Assembly: GCA_003971905.1 (NCBI GenBank)
Contig: RSEE01000042.1
Span: 248,001 to 312,000, forward strand
Direction of reading: 5' to 3'
Length of the DNA stretch: 64,000 nucleotides
Origin: Moniliella sp. 'wahieum'
Lineage: Eukaryota; Basidiomycota; Moniliellomycetes; Moniliellales; Moniliellaceae
Shown here: positions 11,194 to 22,135 of the stretch, piece by piece
How positions within the stretch are numbered: position 1 is the stretch's first letter
How the letters are laid out: each line of letters starts with the position of its first letter
The notes under the pieces: generated by a model
Database searches by the model: none
The model's input: the letters and a program-made list of their open reading frames with translations, nothing else
Told to the model about the DNA's origin: nothing
Program-made: the position numbers and the translations under genes

Positions 11194-11232
11194 CTGGGGC
11201 GAAGCCCCAGCTGACCGGGCCGTAGGCCCGGT
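11192..11232. repeat. Twin perfect hairpins with 3-nt loops
   Basis: Hairpin A (11192–11212) has a 9-bp stem, AGCTGGGGC, and a GAA loop. Hairpin B (11214–11232) has an 8-bp stem, ACCGGGCC, and a GTA loop. They are separated by a single G. The arrangement recalls GC-rich double-hairpin elements known from some fungal mitochondrial genomes, but this is nuclear-type sequence. Confidence 0.8.
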
Positions 11233-11668
11233 GGTCTTCTAGTGCCAGAAAACGCAAGCGAGACACAAAAACAGTCTCTATCATGCAGACAGCGAATACA
11301 GCAGAGAGAGAGGAGGAGTATCGAGTATAAACGGGAGCGGGATACAGGTGGAGGTAAGGCAAATACAGGCGTTGCGACAAGAAGAAAAGAAAACCTTCTG
11401 AGTAGGTGAGCTAACTGAAGAAGAACTAGCCAGCCACGTGGCAACAGTAGAGCAGGGAAGCGTCAGCTGCGGCAACTGGCAGACCGTTGCCCTCTGCTGA
11501 CTTCTTCCCAAGCGGCGGCGGCAAAACAGGCAAAGCACAACGGCAGAACTGCCACATCCGATTCAATCAGTGTTCAAGCTTGACACGTTACCGGTTATCT
11601 CTCCCGTCCCGGCATCGACATCGGGCATCGCGCCCTCTGGCAGCTTCCTAGTTAGGCAAGTATCACAT

Positions 11669-11698
11669 CGGATCTCAGATCTCCTCAGATCTCGGATC
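11669..11698. repeat. AGATCT/GGATCT inverted cluster
   Basis: GGATCT, AGATCT, AGATCT and GGATCC follow one another with CTC linkers and form a near-perfect dyad of about 30 bp. Confidence 0.75.
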
Positions 11699-12002
11699 CA
11701 TCGCGCCGCACGCACCCTATGAGTGTGGGCGCATAGCATGCGCCACGGCGCGGGTGTTTGAGATCTCAAACGCAACTGGCCGCATAGCTCGGCAGAAGGC
11801 CAGAGGGGCCTAGAGGGCACGTGATGCATGCGGGACGTACGATGCAAACCCTATCGGAAGGGGTGCAGGCTCGTGGCGCGCCAGCCTGCCCCAGCGCGAT
11901 GGCCATACAGCCGCTTCAAACAGTAATCGATGCTGGATAAGCTCAATCCTCGATATTGGGATCTTCGGAGCCTTCCATAGCGGACCCGCATGGACCCTGA
12001 GT

Positions 12003-12145
12003 GCCTGAGCTCAGGCCTGAGGCCCTGAGGCCCTGAGGACCCCTCGAATATCTAGATACCCCCGATCAAGCTGTGGTCGGCAGCTACCTGACCGGCCTGA
12101 GGGGCCTGAGGGGCCTGAGGCTCAGGCCTGAGGGTCAGGCCTCAG
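12003..12145. repeat. CCTGAGG/AGGCCT-rich arrays
   Basis: Two clusters (12003–12039 and 12092–12145) are built from CCTGAGG and its complement. In the second, GGCCTGAGG is repeated three times in tandem and is followed by an inverted TCAGGCCTGA. Confidence 0.8.
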
Positions 12146-12787
12146 CAGACTCGAAGAGACCAGCCAGGCGAGGCTGCGCAATTGTGCGCTGAGCCACAGA
12201 CTGTGAGTAGTCGACTAGTGAGCGCTAGCTCAACGCCATGCTCACCACTCACCGGTCGCCGGCCTCACCCGCATCAGTCACCTAGTCGCAGGTCACCGGT
12301 CACATGACACATGTCACCGGACACTGGGACATGCTTGCCCTCAGTACGATCGGTACGTACCAGTGTACCTTGACCTCGTAATGCCAGTTGAGAATGTTAA
12401 GATCGAGCTAGAAGATCCCTTGAGATTTGAGAGTTGCGGAGACGACAACAGTTGAAGTGGTCCAGAGCCCATCAGCCCTCAGTGACACGTGGCCCGACGC
12501 ACGCAGTGCATCGAAGAGGCAGTGCGTCCCCCCCGCGGACCTTTTGCGGGCTTGCACTTAACCGGACTCTTCATCACGACCCATATGTCTCTATAGCTCT
12601 CCTTCAGTAACTCTGAAATGCTATCACCATTACCTATATCGCCATCATTGCTATCTCGGTGGGTGTCACTGATAATCGCTGCTCGTTGGACGCCTCTGCT
12701 TGCTGTTGGTGCTTGCTCAACCATAACTAGTAAAGCTAGTAACTCTTGATGCTTAATTCTTCTCTGAGATGTGCCTAGAGCACCGTT

Positions 12788-12855
12788 CATCGATCATCGA
12801 TCATCAGCTTTTGCCAAGCCACAGCCACACCAAGCTTCATCGATCATCGATCATC
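12788..12855. repeat. Two (CATCGAT) arrays
   Basis: CATCGAT occurs twice in tandem at 12788 and again at 12838, each followed by CATC. ATCGAT is a palindrome, so these are hexamer-plus-C arrays. Confidence 0.9.
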
Positions 12856-13448
12856 CTTCATCAGTTTTCCCCGCATGCATCATCAGATTATACTGAGATC
12901 TAGCGCACGATGATTCGGATGCTGTGGTTCTGTTACGCAATAGGGTCGAGATGGCAGCAATAATGTGCCGTGTGGTGTGTCCGCCTTCCTACCTCGACTC
13001 CAAGCCAAATCCATCTATGCGCTCTTGCCTCCCGCTTTCTGGGTTTCACGTGCTGGTAGGCGAGCTGCTCATGCACGTTTTGATGGTATGGTTTCGTGTG
13101 CCATGTTCGCATATGCTGAAACCCAATCATCCCCGTCATCCTGACGTGGCATCTGCATGAAATCGATAATCGTCAATCTCGATAATCCCCACAGTGCCTC
13201 AGCCGCTCAGCGCTTACACTCACACTGCTCTCAGCGCAATGTGTACGATCGATGATTTCACGTACAGAAACAAACGCCCTCATTAGGGTCAAAAGAGGGT
13301 CTACCTCTGCGGCTTTCAAGTTCCATTAGGGTCTAAACGCTTTCAGAAGGGTCAAAACAGGCAGAGTATATCCATCTTCCCAACATACCAGACAAAGTGA
13401 TCATCGATCATGTGCTACCATCCCACCTCGAGCTGAAGTGCTGCACAC

Positions 13449-15224
13449 TTACACAGATCTGGTAATAGGTTTAGCTGGTCGAAACAAACTAAGAGTATCT
13501 TGTCTGAGAGGGTTGGCCTCAATGTCCATCGCAATGGACGGCTGGTGCAGCGAAGACGCAGAGGGCGGGCCCGGAAGTTGCGAGGATGGGCGCAAATCGG
13601 CGGAGGGTCCTGCTGGGGAGGTGGTCCAGATCAGAGAACCGTAGGAGAGAGGAATACGTGGCTGAGTCCAGGCTTGGTCGGGAAGCAGAACGATCGCGTG
13701 TGCAGACCTGAAGCGAGGAAAACTTGATGAGATGAGCACGTAGAGTAAATAGATGATACAACCCACCGTCAGGCCTACTACGATGACGGGCACGGCAATC
13801 ACAGAGCAAATCAGGAGCCCGGGCAGGAGTATAATCACCAAAAACAGGATGTTTGCCAGAGTGACGATCAGTTTGCGCAGTAGAAGCAAGAGAAAGACAG
13901 CCACGACTGAAACAAGGGCAAGATCAGTCAGACTGAAGTCAATGACGATATGAGGCATTGGCATCGGATTGCTCTCTGGATCCGTGGGTGCGACAGACGT
14001 GAAGCGCGATGGATGAATCTCAATCCGGTACGACCCATCAGGAAGAACGGTGAAAGTGTACCGTGGCCAGAAGAGTGGGCCCACCCATGAGCCCCCGTGA
14101 ATGCCAAACAATCTGAAAATCGCCCCAGATGGACGCCAAAGCCATTCGATTATAGTCGACTTGGGTGTTCCTACCCACCTACCGAAAATCTTGATTTGAC
14201 ACGCCGCATCCAAAGTCATGTGCTTGCCGTGGCACGTGTCCATCACCAGCCCGCCCCTTTGGTCTAGAGAGCGGAGACCAAGTACATCTTGAGCGTACAT
14301 CGCGGTTTCACGTAGGGGGATAAGGGGTGAGTCATCGCCTATGGGGTTCTCCTCCGTAGCTACGCGGTAAGATGCGAACCACCCCGATTCCTTTGGCCGT
14401 ACCACTTCGTCCTGGGAAAACACAACCATCACAAAATTGTGAAGGCTGGCGAGGCGACTCTTGTACAGTTCATTGGGGACCACCTCGTTATTGATGTCGA
14501 GAAGGAATCGGTTATGGCGAAGGTACGCATTGTAGTCTTCCCATTTGCGTGTGTTACGGAAGTATTGAGCGGGTATGATGTGGGTTTAAGCATACTCTCT
14601 GTTGACCCCCCCACGAAGGGCGCCCATGGCGGCACGGCAAAGAAGGTCATGTGGAGCACAGGGGGGTAGTTCTACAATGCCCATATGTTGGCTGCCAATT
14701 GTGATCAAGTTGCGCACTGGTGGCGCATTGCACCGCTCCACATACGCCCGCAGGAATTGGCCACCTTGGGAAAACCCAATGGCATCAAAGCCATTGGCCA
14801 GCTCGGGGATCTGGGCAAGTTGCTCGCATATCTGTGCCACTTGATCATTGACCACACCAAACAGAGACGCTCGCTGGTCCGCTGAGTGGGAGGAGGAAGC
14901 GAGAACGATGCTGTGGACAAAGATGCCAGGGTAGACATCGCGCAGCGCATCGGCAATGTCGGTCATCCCCTGCGATTCACCCCAGTCGCCAAGACCGTGC
15001 CACAAGACGACAGGGTGAGGGCGGCCGCTTAGCATGAGTGACCATGCAGAGGGAGAGCGGGATGTGGGGACGGTGGCTGCCGAGACGGAAGAGGTGCTGG
15101 CGGGTGAGTGGGGGGACGAGGCCCGAGGGGAATAGTCAGGGCAGTGTCGGATCGAGAAGGCGCGCACTACAGGGAGGGGCAACGCCAACAGGACGGCGAG
15201 AGATGGGAGCCATGTGAGCTTCAT
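13449..15224 (-). CDS. PPT1: Palmitoyl-protein thioesterase with a C-terminal transmembrane extension
   Basis: PPT1 removes thioester-linked fatty acids from cysteines in the lysosome or vacuole. ATG 15224 starts a clear signal peptide (MKLTWLPSLAVLLALPLPVV). The alpha/beta-hydrolase core shows LWHGLGDWGES, the nucleophile elbow GFSQGG, and FLRAYVERCNAPPVRNLI. Later come IIPAQYFRN, the probable acid Asp in VFSQDEVVRPKESGWF and the His region HGKHMTLDAA. An in-frame TAA at 14586–14588 interrupts the domain where family members usually carry residues such as VQ; similarity resumes at once in the same frame. After the catalytic domain the frame stays open for about 230 further residues. These include hydrophobic segments (LALVSVVAVFLLLLL; IIYLLYVLI) and a Pro/Ser-rich tail ending PITRSV. 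S. pombe fuses its PPT1 to a dolichyl-diphosphatase, but no phosphatase motifs are visible here. The tail may instead be a separate gene. Confidence 0.8.
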
Positions 15225-16004
15225 GGTGGCGGTGTGGAGGGATGGGCAAGAGGAGACAAATACACAGAGGCTGGGGCTTGTAGGCCCAGTTAGATGGGGC
15301 GTTGGGTGTTGGGGCTGGACCGAGCGCAGCGCCCCAGCAATTGGCGGTCGCTTGTGGCGACCAAGGCGGCGCGTAGTGCGGCGTAGTGCGGCAGTGCGGC
15401 ACCTGAGTGCAATCCTCGATTGGCATCAAGTATCAAGCTTCAAGCTATATATCAAGCATCATACATCAAGCTTCAAGTGTCCCCACTGTGGCTGCGCAGT
15501 TTCGGCGTTGGGGATTTCACGGCATGCTCCACCGTGCACCCACTCCCAGCGCGCCCTCCAGAGGGTCCAGTAGCATTCGCGAAGTATTTTCCGAGCGGGT
15601 GGGGATGGACAACATACTACTTTCTGACATCTTCACCTCGCCAACTGAGGACGAAACGTTGTGGGGAACAAGCCAGGGGCGTAACTGGCGGGGGACACCG
15701 CCTCCGTCACGATGGATGCAAACTGCTTCTGAATAGCAGAAGGAGCGCGATGTCAGTACAGCAGTTACGCCGACATCAAGATCTGGGATCATGACGTACA
15801 CGCAACAGCATCCGTCTAACCAATTCCCTGGCTTCCATACAACCATTCCCACTATCTGGCGACCAGATCGTTATCACTGGCAAATTGTTGATTTAGCGGC
15901 TGGTGAAGCTTGAAGGGGCCACATGGAGCACAAGCTGAACTGCGATATAGACAAGTCTATATCTTAGGACGTGCAATCAGGAAAAGATAGATTTTGGCAA
16001 AAAC
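15225..16004. other. Intergenic region upstream of PPT1
   Basis: 780 bp between the PPT1 start and the 3' end of the coiled-coil gene. It contains a cluster of AAGCTTC/ATCAAGC repeats at 15431–15478 and a GC-rich stretch at 15280–15370 with partial hairpins. No gene seen. Confidence 0.5.
15431..15478. repeat. CAAGCTT/ATCAAGC cluster
   Basis: Several copies of CAAGCTT and CATCA(A/T)... units with irregular 7–8 nt spacing, belonging to the same repeat class as 5949 and 22569. Confidence 0.75.
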
Positions 16005-19000
16005 CTAGGGCGTAACCGGCGCTACCGGTTCGGCGGCAGGATCCAAGGCGTCCACATGCTCGTCTGACACATTCTGTTCCTTCATGGGCTCATCGGCAGC
16101 CTCCGCATCACCATCAAGAAGAGGCTCCTTTGATGATGTATCTGCGCTTGTTGGACTTGGTTCATGTGCAGGCTCTTGGGGAGCACCCGTCTCTGTCCCT
16201 GTGCTCGCCCTAGGCGTGTCAGGCGTGGAAGGAGAGCTGGGGCGGGGCTTGGCCGGAACAGAGGGGGAGGCCCATAATCCGTATGTTCATCATTGGCCTC
16301 ACCATTCGTCTCGACAGGTGGCAGAGAAGGAGAAGGCGGGTCCGCAAGAGCGGGAGATTGGCCTGCTGCAGCGAGCTGGGCACGCAAAGAGCGTACCAAC
16401 CGTTGATGGTCGCGCACCAACGACTCGACCTTGTGTTGGTGTGCCGCATGGAGCGCCAGCAGATCCTCCTGGTCCAGCGCTGCCCAAGAGCCCGAAGATG
16501 AGCTCCCATGGCCATAGCCGTTGCGCTGGTCGTCCGGGCCCGAAGGAGCAGAACGCTTAGGCCCGGAAAGAAGGGATTGCAATACGCCTTGGTTTGACGC
16601 GGCCTCTTTAGCTTGGACAAGCTCAGCTTTGAGCTCGGCAAGTTCATGCGACGCTTGGTTCAGCCGGGTTTGCATCTCGTCTCGCGAGCGTTGGGCTTCG
16701 TGCAGCCTTTTGCGAGCGGTCGCAGCTTGTTCCCCTTCCTTCGTGGCGAGCTCTTGCAGAGATTCACACCGCTCCACCCAGGCTTGCTGAACACCTGCCA
16801 ACTGCTCCACCCTGCGCCGATCGGCCTTTTCAAGTTCCTCAGCAAGAATCTTGTCTTGCTCCTGTTTCATCAGGTCAAACTGCTCGGCAAACGCGTTTTG
16901 GGATTCGCGGAAGGCAGCTTGCGAGTCACGAAGTTCACGCTGCGTGTCCCGTAGCATCGCTGCCCGGCGCGAGACAGCGGCACCTTGTTGGGCGGCGGCG
17001 GCTGCCGCCGCTTCCGAAGCTTGGGCCAGCTCATGCCGCAGATGCTCCGCTTCGCTGGCCTTGCCCACTGCAACATCCAGGGATTGTTGGAGCACCCCAC
17101 GATCCATCTCGCTAGTCTCCAACGCTGTAGAGAGACGTTCCACCTCCGCTTCCAGCGAAGCCACTTTAGCTTCAGTCGCCGCTTGGTCCATCCTTCTTGC
17201 CAGACTGTTAGTTCCAACTCAGGTGGATCATATCAGAAGGAAACAAACGTACCCTGTTCCTCCTTCGGCGCCTCTTCTACCTGGACAGAGGCGCTTTCCT
17301 CCTCTCCAGTACCGTCGGACTCAGCCGTAAAAGTAGTCCCATCGGTTACGCTGCGATCCGTGGATTTGTCCTCCACTTTCTCGGATTTTTGCGCAGGATC
17401 ATCCGTGGTCTCTGCGGTAGGAGTTCCCGGAGCGGGAACGGGAGCTCCCGCCTCTTGGTCACTTGGATCAACTTGTTTCTTGGCTTCAAGGGCGCGGTGC
17501 GCCTGGTCTTGTGCCTCGCCTAATTGTTGTTGCAGGTCTTCCTTTTCTTTAAGAGCGGTAGTTAGATTGGCTTCCGTTGAAGCAAGCCCTGCCAGTGCCT
17601 CATCACGGCCCTCTCTGCCTCTTGCAAGCGGGTCCGGAGAGATTGAACCTCCTTCTCTTGCTCCAATAAGTGGTTGCAGGCTTCTGCACGCTCCGACTCG
17701 GCCTTGTGCAGGGCATCCTGCACCCCATCCAGTTCGGCATGAGCCTGCCCCAGTTTCTGACGCGCTTCCTTCAACTCCTGCGCAGCACCTTGTGATGCAG
17801 CCGACGAGGCAGCTGCAGCCACCTCAGCACGGACCGAGGCCTGCGTCGCAGTCAAGGCTTCCTCGAGGATTTGGCGTTGTTCAGTGGCCTCTGACAGATC
17901 CGAGGTCAGTTGATCCACTCGCGCTTGGGCTTCCGTCATGCTTCGTCGAGCTGCCTTGGTTTCCTCTCTGGCTTGAGCCAAACGAGTCTCCAAGTCGGAG
18001 CGGACCGACTCGGCTTGTGCCTGGGCACGGGAAGCTTGTTGTTGAGCATCAGCCAGCTCTTCAATAACTGTCTGCGCGTCGCGGGCTTCCTTCTGGGCTT
18101 GAGCCACCTTGGCCTCCGCCTCGCTCAGTGCTGCTTGGGCTTGGGTGCGAGCATCTACCTCAGCAGCGCGAGCCAATTCGGCTTCTTGAAGCGCAGCCTT
18201 GAACCCTTTCACTTCTTCCGCCGTGACTTGGACCTCATCCAACTTGAGTTGCAATCCTTGGTTTCTCCTTGAAGTTGCTTGATTTGCTCCGAAAGTGCCA
18301 CCAGTCGCTTGACCGTCCGTCGTTGGAAGGAGGTTGAGGAGAAGAACGAGCTGCAACAACGGGAGCATCGTCCTGGTCGGTCTGAGACCAGTCAGGTGGC
18401 TCATCCTCGGTAATTTCGTTCTCAGCAGCTTCACCCCCTTGGTCCTTTTGAGGCGTGGCATGGTCCAGATCACGCGAACGATGGTCTCGCCAGATCCAGT
18501 TGAATCCTTGGCCTGCTTCAATTGCTCCATCGCCTCATGCCATTTGGCTCTAGTATCAGACAGATGACGCTGGGTCGCCTCCAAATCCAGCTCAAGTCGC
18601 TTCTTTTGCGCATCGGCAGCGGCCGCAGCGCGATCATGGTCCGTACTCATCTGCTTCTTGAGCCGCTGGACCTCTTCGTCGTGTGTGGCTCGCAACTGTG
18701 CGACCGTCTCGGCCATCTGCTGCTTAACTTTCTTCAGGTCTTGCACGTGGTCCTCGCCGGCATTCAAGCGGACGGAATCAAGGGCAGCCTCATGCTCCTC
18801 CCTCTCCTTGTCCAGGGTGTCGTTCAGTTCAGCCAACTGCGCCGCATATCGGCTCTGTGCCTCCTGTAACACGGCCTTGTGGTTGGCAGCAGCCGTATCC
18901 AAAGCTGCTGTATGCTCCTTCCTCAACGTCTCCTTCGCTTCGGCTGTGGCCAAGCTTACCTTGCCCGGGTGGGCATCGATCTCTTCCTTCTGCTTGGCAA

Positions 19001-20932
19001 CAGTGTCGTTTGCTTGAGCGAGATCGGCTTGGAGTTGGTCATGGGCCGCCTGGAGCGCCTGGAGCTGATCCGCATACCCATCCCGCTCGGTTTGGCTTGT
19101 GGTCAATGCAGCGCGTAGCTTGTCAGCCTCAGCTTTGTGCTCGGACAACTCAGCAGCATGCTTCGCGAGCGTCTCGCGCTGCAACGTTTCGGCGTCACGC
19201 TGCCCTGCCGCTGCTTCTTGCTCTAGCTCTTCAATGCGACGACCCGACTCGCGTACAGAGTCTCCATCTCCTTCTGCAACTTTTCGCGGCGTTCCCGCTC
19301 GGCTTCCAATTCCAGCACCACATCTTCCAGGTCCTCGTCGGCCTTGGACCGCTCGGCAGACAGCTGTCGCACCCGCTGCACTTCCTCGTCTTTTTCAAAC
19401 CGAACCTCCTCAATTGCCTTCTCCCCCGCCTCAACTTGTTCCTTGAGCTGCGCCACATTTTGGCCCAGGGCAAACGATTCTGACCGAGCCTTGCTCAGGT
19501 CCTCTTGCAGCTGAGCAAGTTCGGTCATGCGATCCTTGTGCTCCGTTTCCAATTTCTTCTGCGCTTCGGCCAAATCGGCCTTGGCAGCCTCTAAAGCCAC
19601 CGCCACCTCCGCCACTCATCCTCCTTCCCAACCTCAGCCTGCTGCGCCTCCATTTCAGCCCGCAGCCTCCACCTGGCTTGCAACTCCTCCCGTCGGTATG
19701 TGCAGCGTCCACTTCGGCTTGCAGTTCCTCCTGTTGACACGGGCAGCATCCAAGTCAGCTTGCAGTTCCTTACCTTGGCCGCCGCAGTGCTCGGTGCCGC
19801 CGCTGTGGTCCGAGCCGAAGTGAGTGTAGAACGAGCCGTGGTACTGGGGGACTCCGCGCTGTAGTCAGCCCTGGTTTCGTCGCAGGAGAGGCGGTGCCAG
19901 ACCGAGTTCCAGGTGAGGTGGGGCTGCGGGTGCCCGAGACACCGGGCCGAGGAGCGACACCGAGTCGGGACGCGGACCGAGCAACCGAGGGGGAAGCAGT
20001 GGAGAAACAGATGGGCGAGCCACAGAGGAGCGAGCAGTGGTGGCGGTGGGAGGTGAACGGGGATGGGCTTGAGCCGGCGGGACGCGGGGAAAGGCTGGTC
20101 CGCGCAGCTCCCGGCCGAGCGGAAGCGGCTGGGTGCGGGTGCTCATCGAACTCGAAGGACGCGAAGGACTCGGTGTCACTCCCGTTCGAGTAACGCCCGC
20201 GCGCGCCGTCGCCGTCGTCGTAGCGCCAGCTCGGGCGGCAGGTGAAGCCGTAGACCCAGCACGGACAGGCGCGCCCGGCCTCGTCGTTGTCACACCGGGC
20301 CGAGGGTTGAAACGGGCGTGCGGGATGATGGGGCCGTCCCAGCCGGGAGGCAGGGGCGGTAGCAGTCCGCGCGGAAGCAACTCTACTCGCAGGGGTCGAC
20401 GAAGTTGTCGTTGTACCTGGTCGACGCGCCGCGGCAGTCGAGGTCGCCGCTGTAGTTCCCCGCACAGTAGGACGAGCAGTTGATGTGGATGGGGTAACAC
20501 CAGGACGGCGAGCGGAAGTTGCTGTAGCACCAGGACGGGACGTTGCCGGGCGGGAAGAGGCGGCCCCAGAGCGCGCGGTAGTTGCGCGAGCAGGGGCAGA
20601 GGGGTAGGAGACGGTTCGGCGCTCGCCTCATCGTCATCGTTCTCGCTCCCGGCAGCATCGGCGGCAGCGGGGGCATCAAGAGCATCCTCCGATTGTTTCC
20701 CAGTATCGGATAACACGTCATCGTCGGCACCATCTGTCGGCTCTTCTTGCTCTTGCACCTGGGCCAGCTCGTCCTCGAGCGTGAGGTCGTGTTCGCCTTC
20801 GGGCAGCTCCAAGTGAGGGCCCAGTTGGGCGTCGCTGGCGGGGTCCTGCTCAACGTCGTCGGCAGGCTCGAGGTCGCTCAGCGGCTGCTCCTCCTCGAGC
20901 TCATCCTCGGGGAGCTCGTGATGGGCGGCCAT
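16005..20932 (-). CDS. Large coiled-coil protein with acidic N-terminus and basic S/T/P/R-rich repeats
   Basis: About 1,600 residues in several reading frames. Residues 1–110 from MAAHHELPEDELEEEQ are strongly acidic. Residues ~120–350 are a basic Arg/Pro/Thr/Ser region with recurring RPG(V/A)(T/S)-type units (RPGVTPSTSTARP, ARAGVTRTGVTPS, PRPGVSGTRSPTS), the composition seen in microtubule-binding linkers. The remainder is almost continuous heptad coiled coil rich in Ala, Glu, Gln and Lys (LAQLQEDLSKARSES; ADQLQALQAAHDQLQADLAQ; VASLEAEVERLSTALE). A short acidic hinge around 17250–17500 interrupts it. The C-terminus is acidic and ends EPVAPVTP-TAG at 16005. At least seven frame changes occur, each followed by fitting sequence. 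The pattern suits a golgin, Uso1-like tether or spindle-pole protein; no signature motif decides between them. Confidence 0.75.
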
Positions 20933-21588
20933 GGGGGGAGGGCCGGTGCTGCAGGGGGGATGGTGGCGGGCAGCGGCAGGCTGGACCAGCTGGTAGGAGC
21001 GCGTGGGCGCTGCTGGCCGTCTGAACGTTCAAGTGGGGTGCAGTATGCGCGACAGGCCGCTCCACCACCTAAAACTTTCACCCCCGCTGGCGGCCTAAGG
21101 CCAAAGGCCTAGCTAGTAACTGCCGACCCCGTAGGAACGCAACTGGCAGAACAAGCACACCCGCAAGGGCGGTGGGTCGAGCTCAAGCTCCACGCTTCCA
21201 GCTCAGTGTCCAGCTAGCCTCAACCTTCAACACCTGCCAAGGAAGCTTCAGGCCCCAAGCGTTAAGGTCCACACCTCAGCGTAACGCCCTGGGAGGACCA
21301 CACCTCGAGGCGAGTATCAACAGCTCTGCCTGTGGGGCAGAGGTCTACCCGACATACCACTCAGCACTCTCATCGACCACCACTATACAAACCCGTCGGA
21401 TGACCAGCTACATACACACAGCCGCACAAGCAATTGGGGGAAGTGACCGCCAAGGTCGAGGATTCTGTGCAACAACTGCGCAGAGCATTTTGTCCGAGCC
21501 AAAGGCTACGGTCGCAACCGCATATCCATAGGGTACATGGGAGCCAACGGCGAGAAGCGTGGCGGAGACTGCAGGGGTCTGACATCTC
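20933..21588. other. Intergenic region between the coiled-coil gene and RPS26
   Basis: About 650 bp: the coiled-coil promoter, then the RPS26 3' UTR (both genes on the minus strand). GC-rich, with AGGCC(T/A) repeats near 21095–21110. No gene seen. Confidence 0.5.
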
Positions 21589-22135
21589 TTAAGCCGAAGC
21601 ACGGGCCACGGCCGGGTTGACCTTCTTGCCGTCCTTGTTGAAGCGCACGCGCACGGGGGGCGCACGGTTGCGGCGGTCAACACGCGAGCGCACACGCACC
21701 GTCTTCGAGTGGATGGCGCACGAAACGCAGTAGTGGACCTTGTGTACAGCTTGGGCAGCGTGTACTCGGCGTACACCGAGGCCTCGCTCATGTCGCGCAC
21801 AGCGGCCGCCTCGACAACGTTACGGACAGTGAAACGCTTGATCGCCTTGTCCTTAGGAACCGCGCGCGAGCAGTTCGAGCAGCGGACAAAGTTGACGTGG
21901 CCACGGCCGTGCTTGTTGCGGCCACCGTTCCTGCGCTTGGTCGTCACTGAGCACAAGGGGGAGAAGGAAACCAGTCAGTTCACCGTGTCGGCCGGGGAAA
22001 GGAAGGGGTGGCGGAAGCTGCAAGCGCGCGAGGTCGGGAATGGGCCATCGAGGCTCATCCGGGGAGAACGGCAGAACACCAACCGCAGCGCTCGCAGCAG
22101 GACCAGCGTGGGAGCAGCGGCAACGAGGACTCACT
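21589..22135 (-). CDS. RPS26: 40S ribosomal protein eS26; start codon split by an intron
   Basis: eS26 sits at the mRNA exit channel of the small ribosomal subunit. The second exon (21589–21946) encodes [20 protein letters not shown], the zinc-binding [36 protein letters not shown], then [18 protein letters not shown] and the C-terminal [11 protein letters not shown]. The start codon is divided: A at 22135, then a 188-nt intron (21947–22134, GTGAGT donor, CTCAG acceptor), then TG. The rebuilt start context CCCAACATGACG is a good fungal initiation site. One A is missing from the AAA run in LYTKVHYC (about 21745), which shifts the frame. This is a likely sequencing error, as the protein is essential and the rest is intact. 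Start-proximal introns are common in fungal ribosomal protein genes. Confidence 0.93.

Larger units (their letters stand above)
8978..13448. other. 4.5-kb gene-poor interval dense in short repeats and hairpins
   Basis: No conserved protein was recognised on either strand. The stretch carries period-7 arrays at 9211, 9393, 9501, 11173, 12788 and 12838, GGCCTGAGG arrays at 12003–12145, three perfect hairpins at 11019–11232 and AGGGTC motifs at 13282–13355. A 630-bp open minus-strand frame (10237–10872) has no recognisable motif and begins with a non-ATG codon, so it is not annotated as a gene. Confidence 0.5.

Noticed and set aside
20383-20620. Cys/Trp/Tyr-rich frame ending VDPCE overlapping the coiled-coil gene
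   Set aside because: Striking composition, but the neighbouring frame has the repeated R-P-G-T/V motif that continues on both sides; the Cys-rich reading is a by-product of that repeat.
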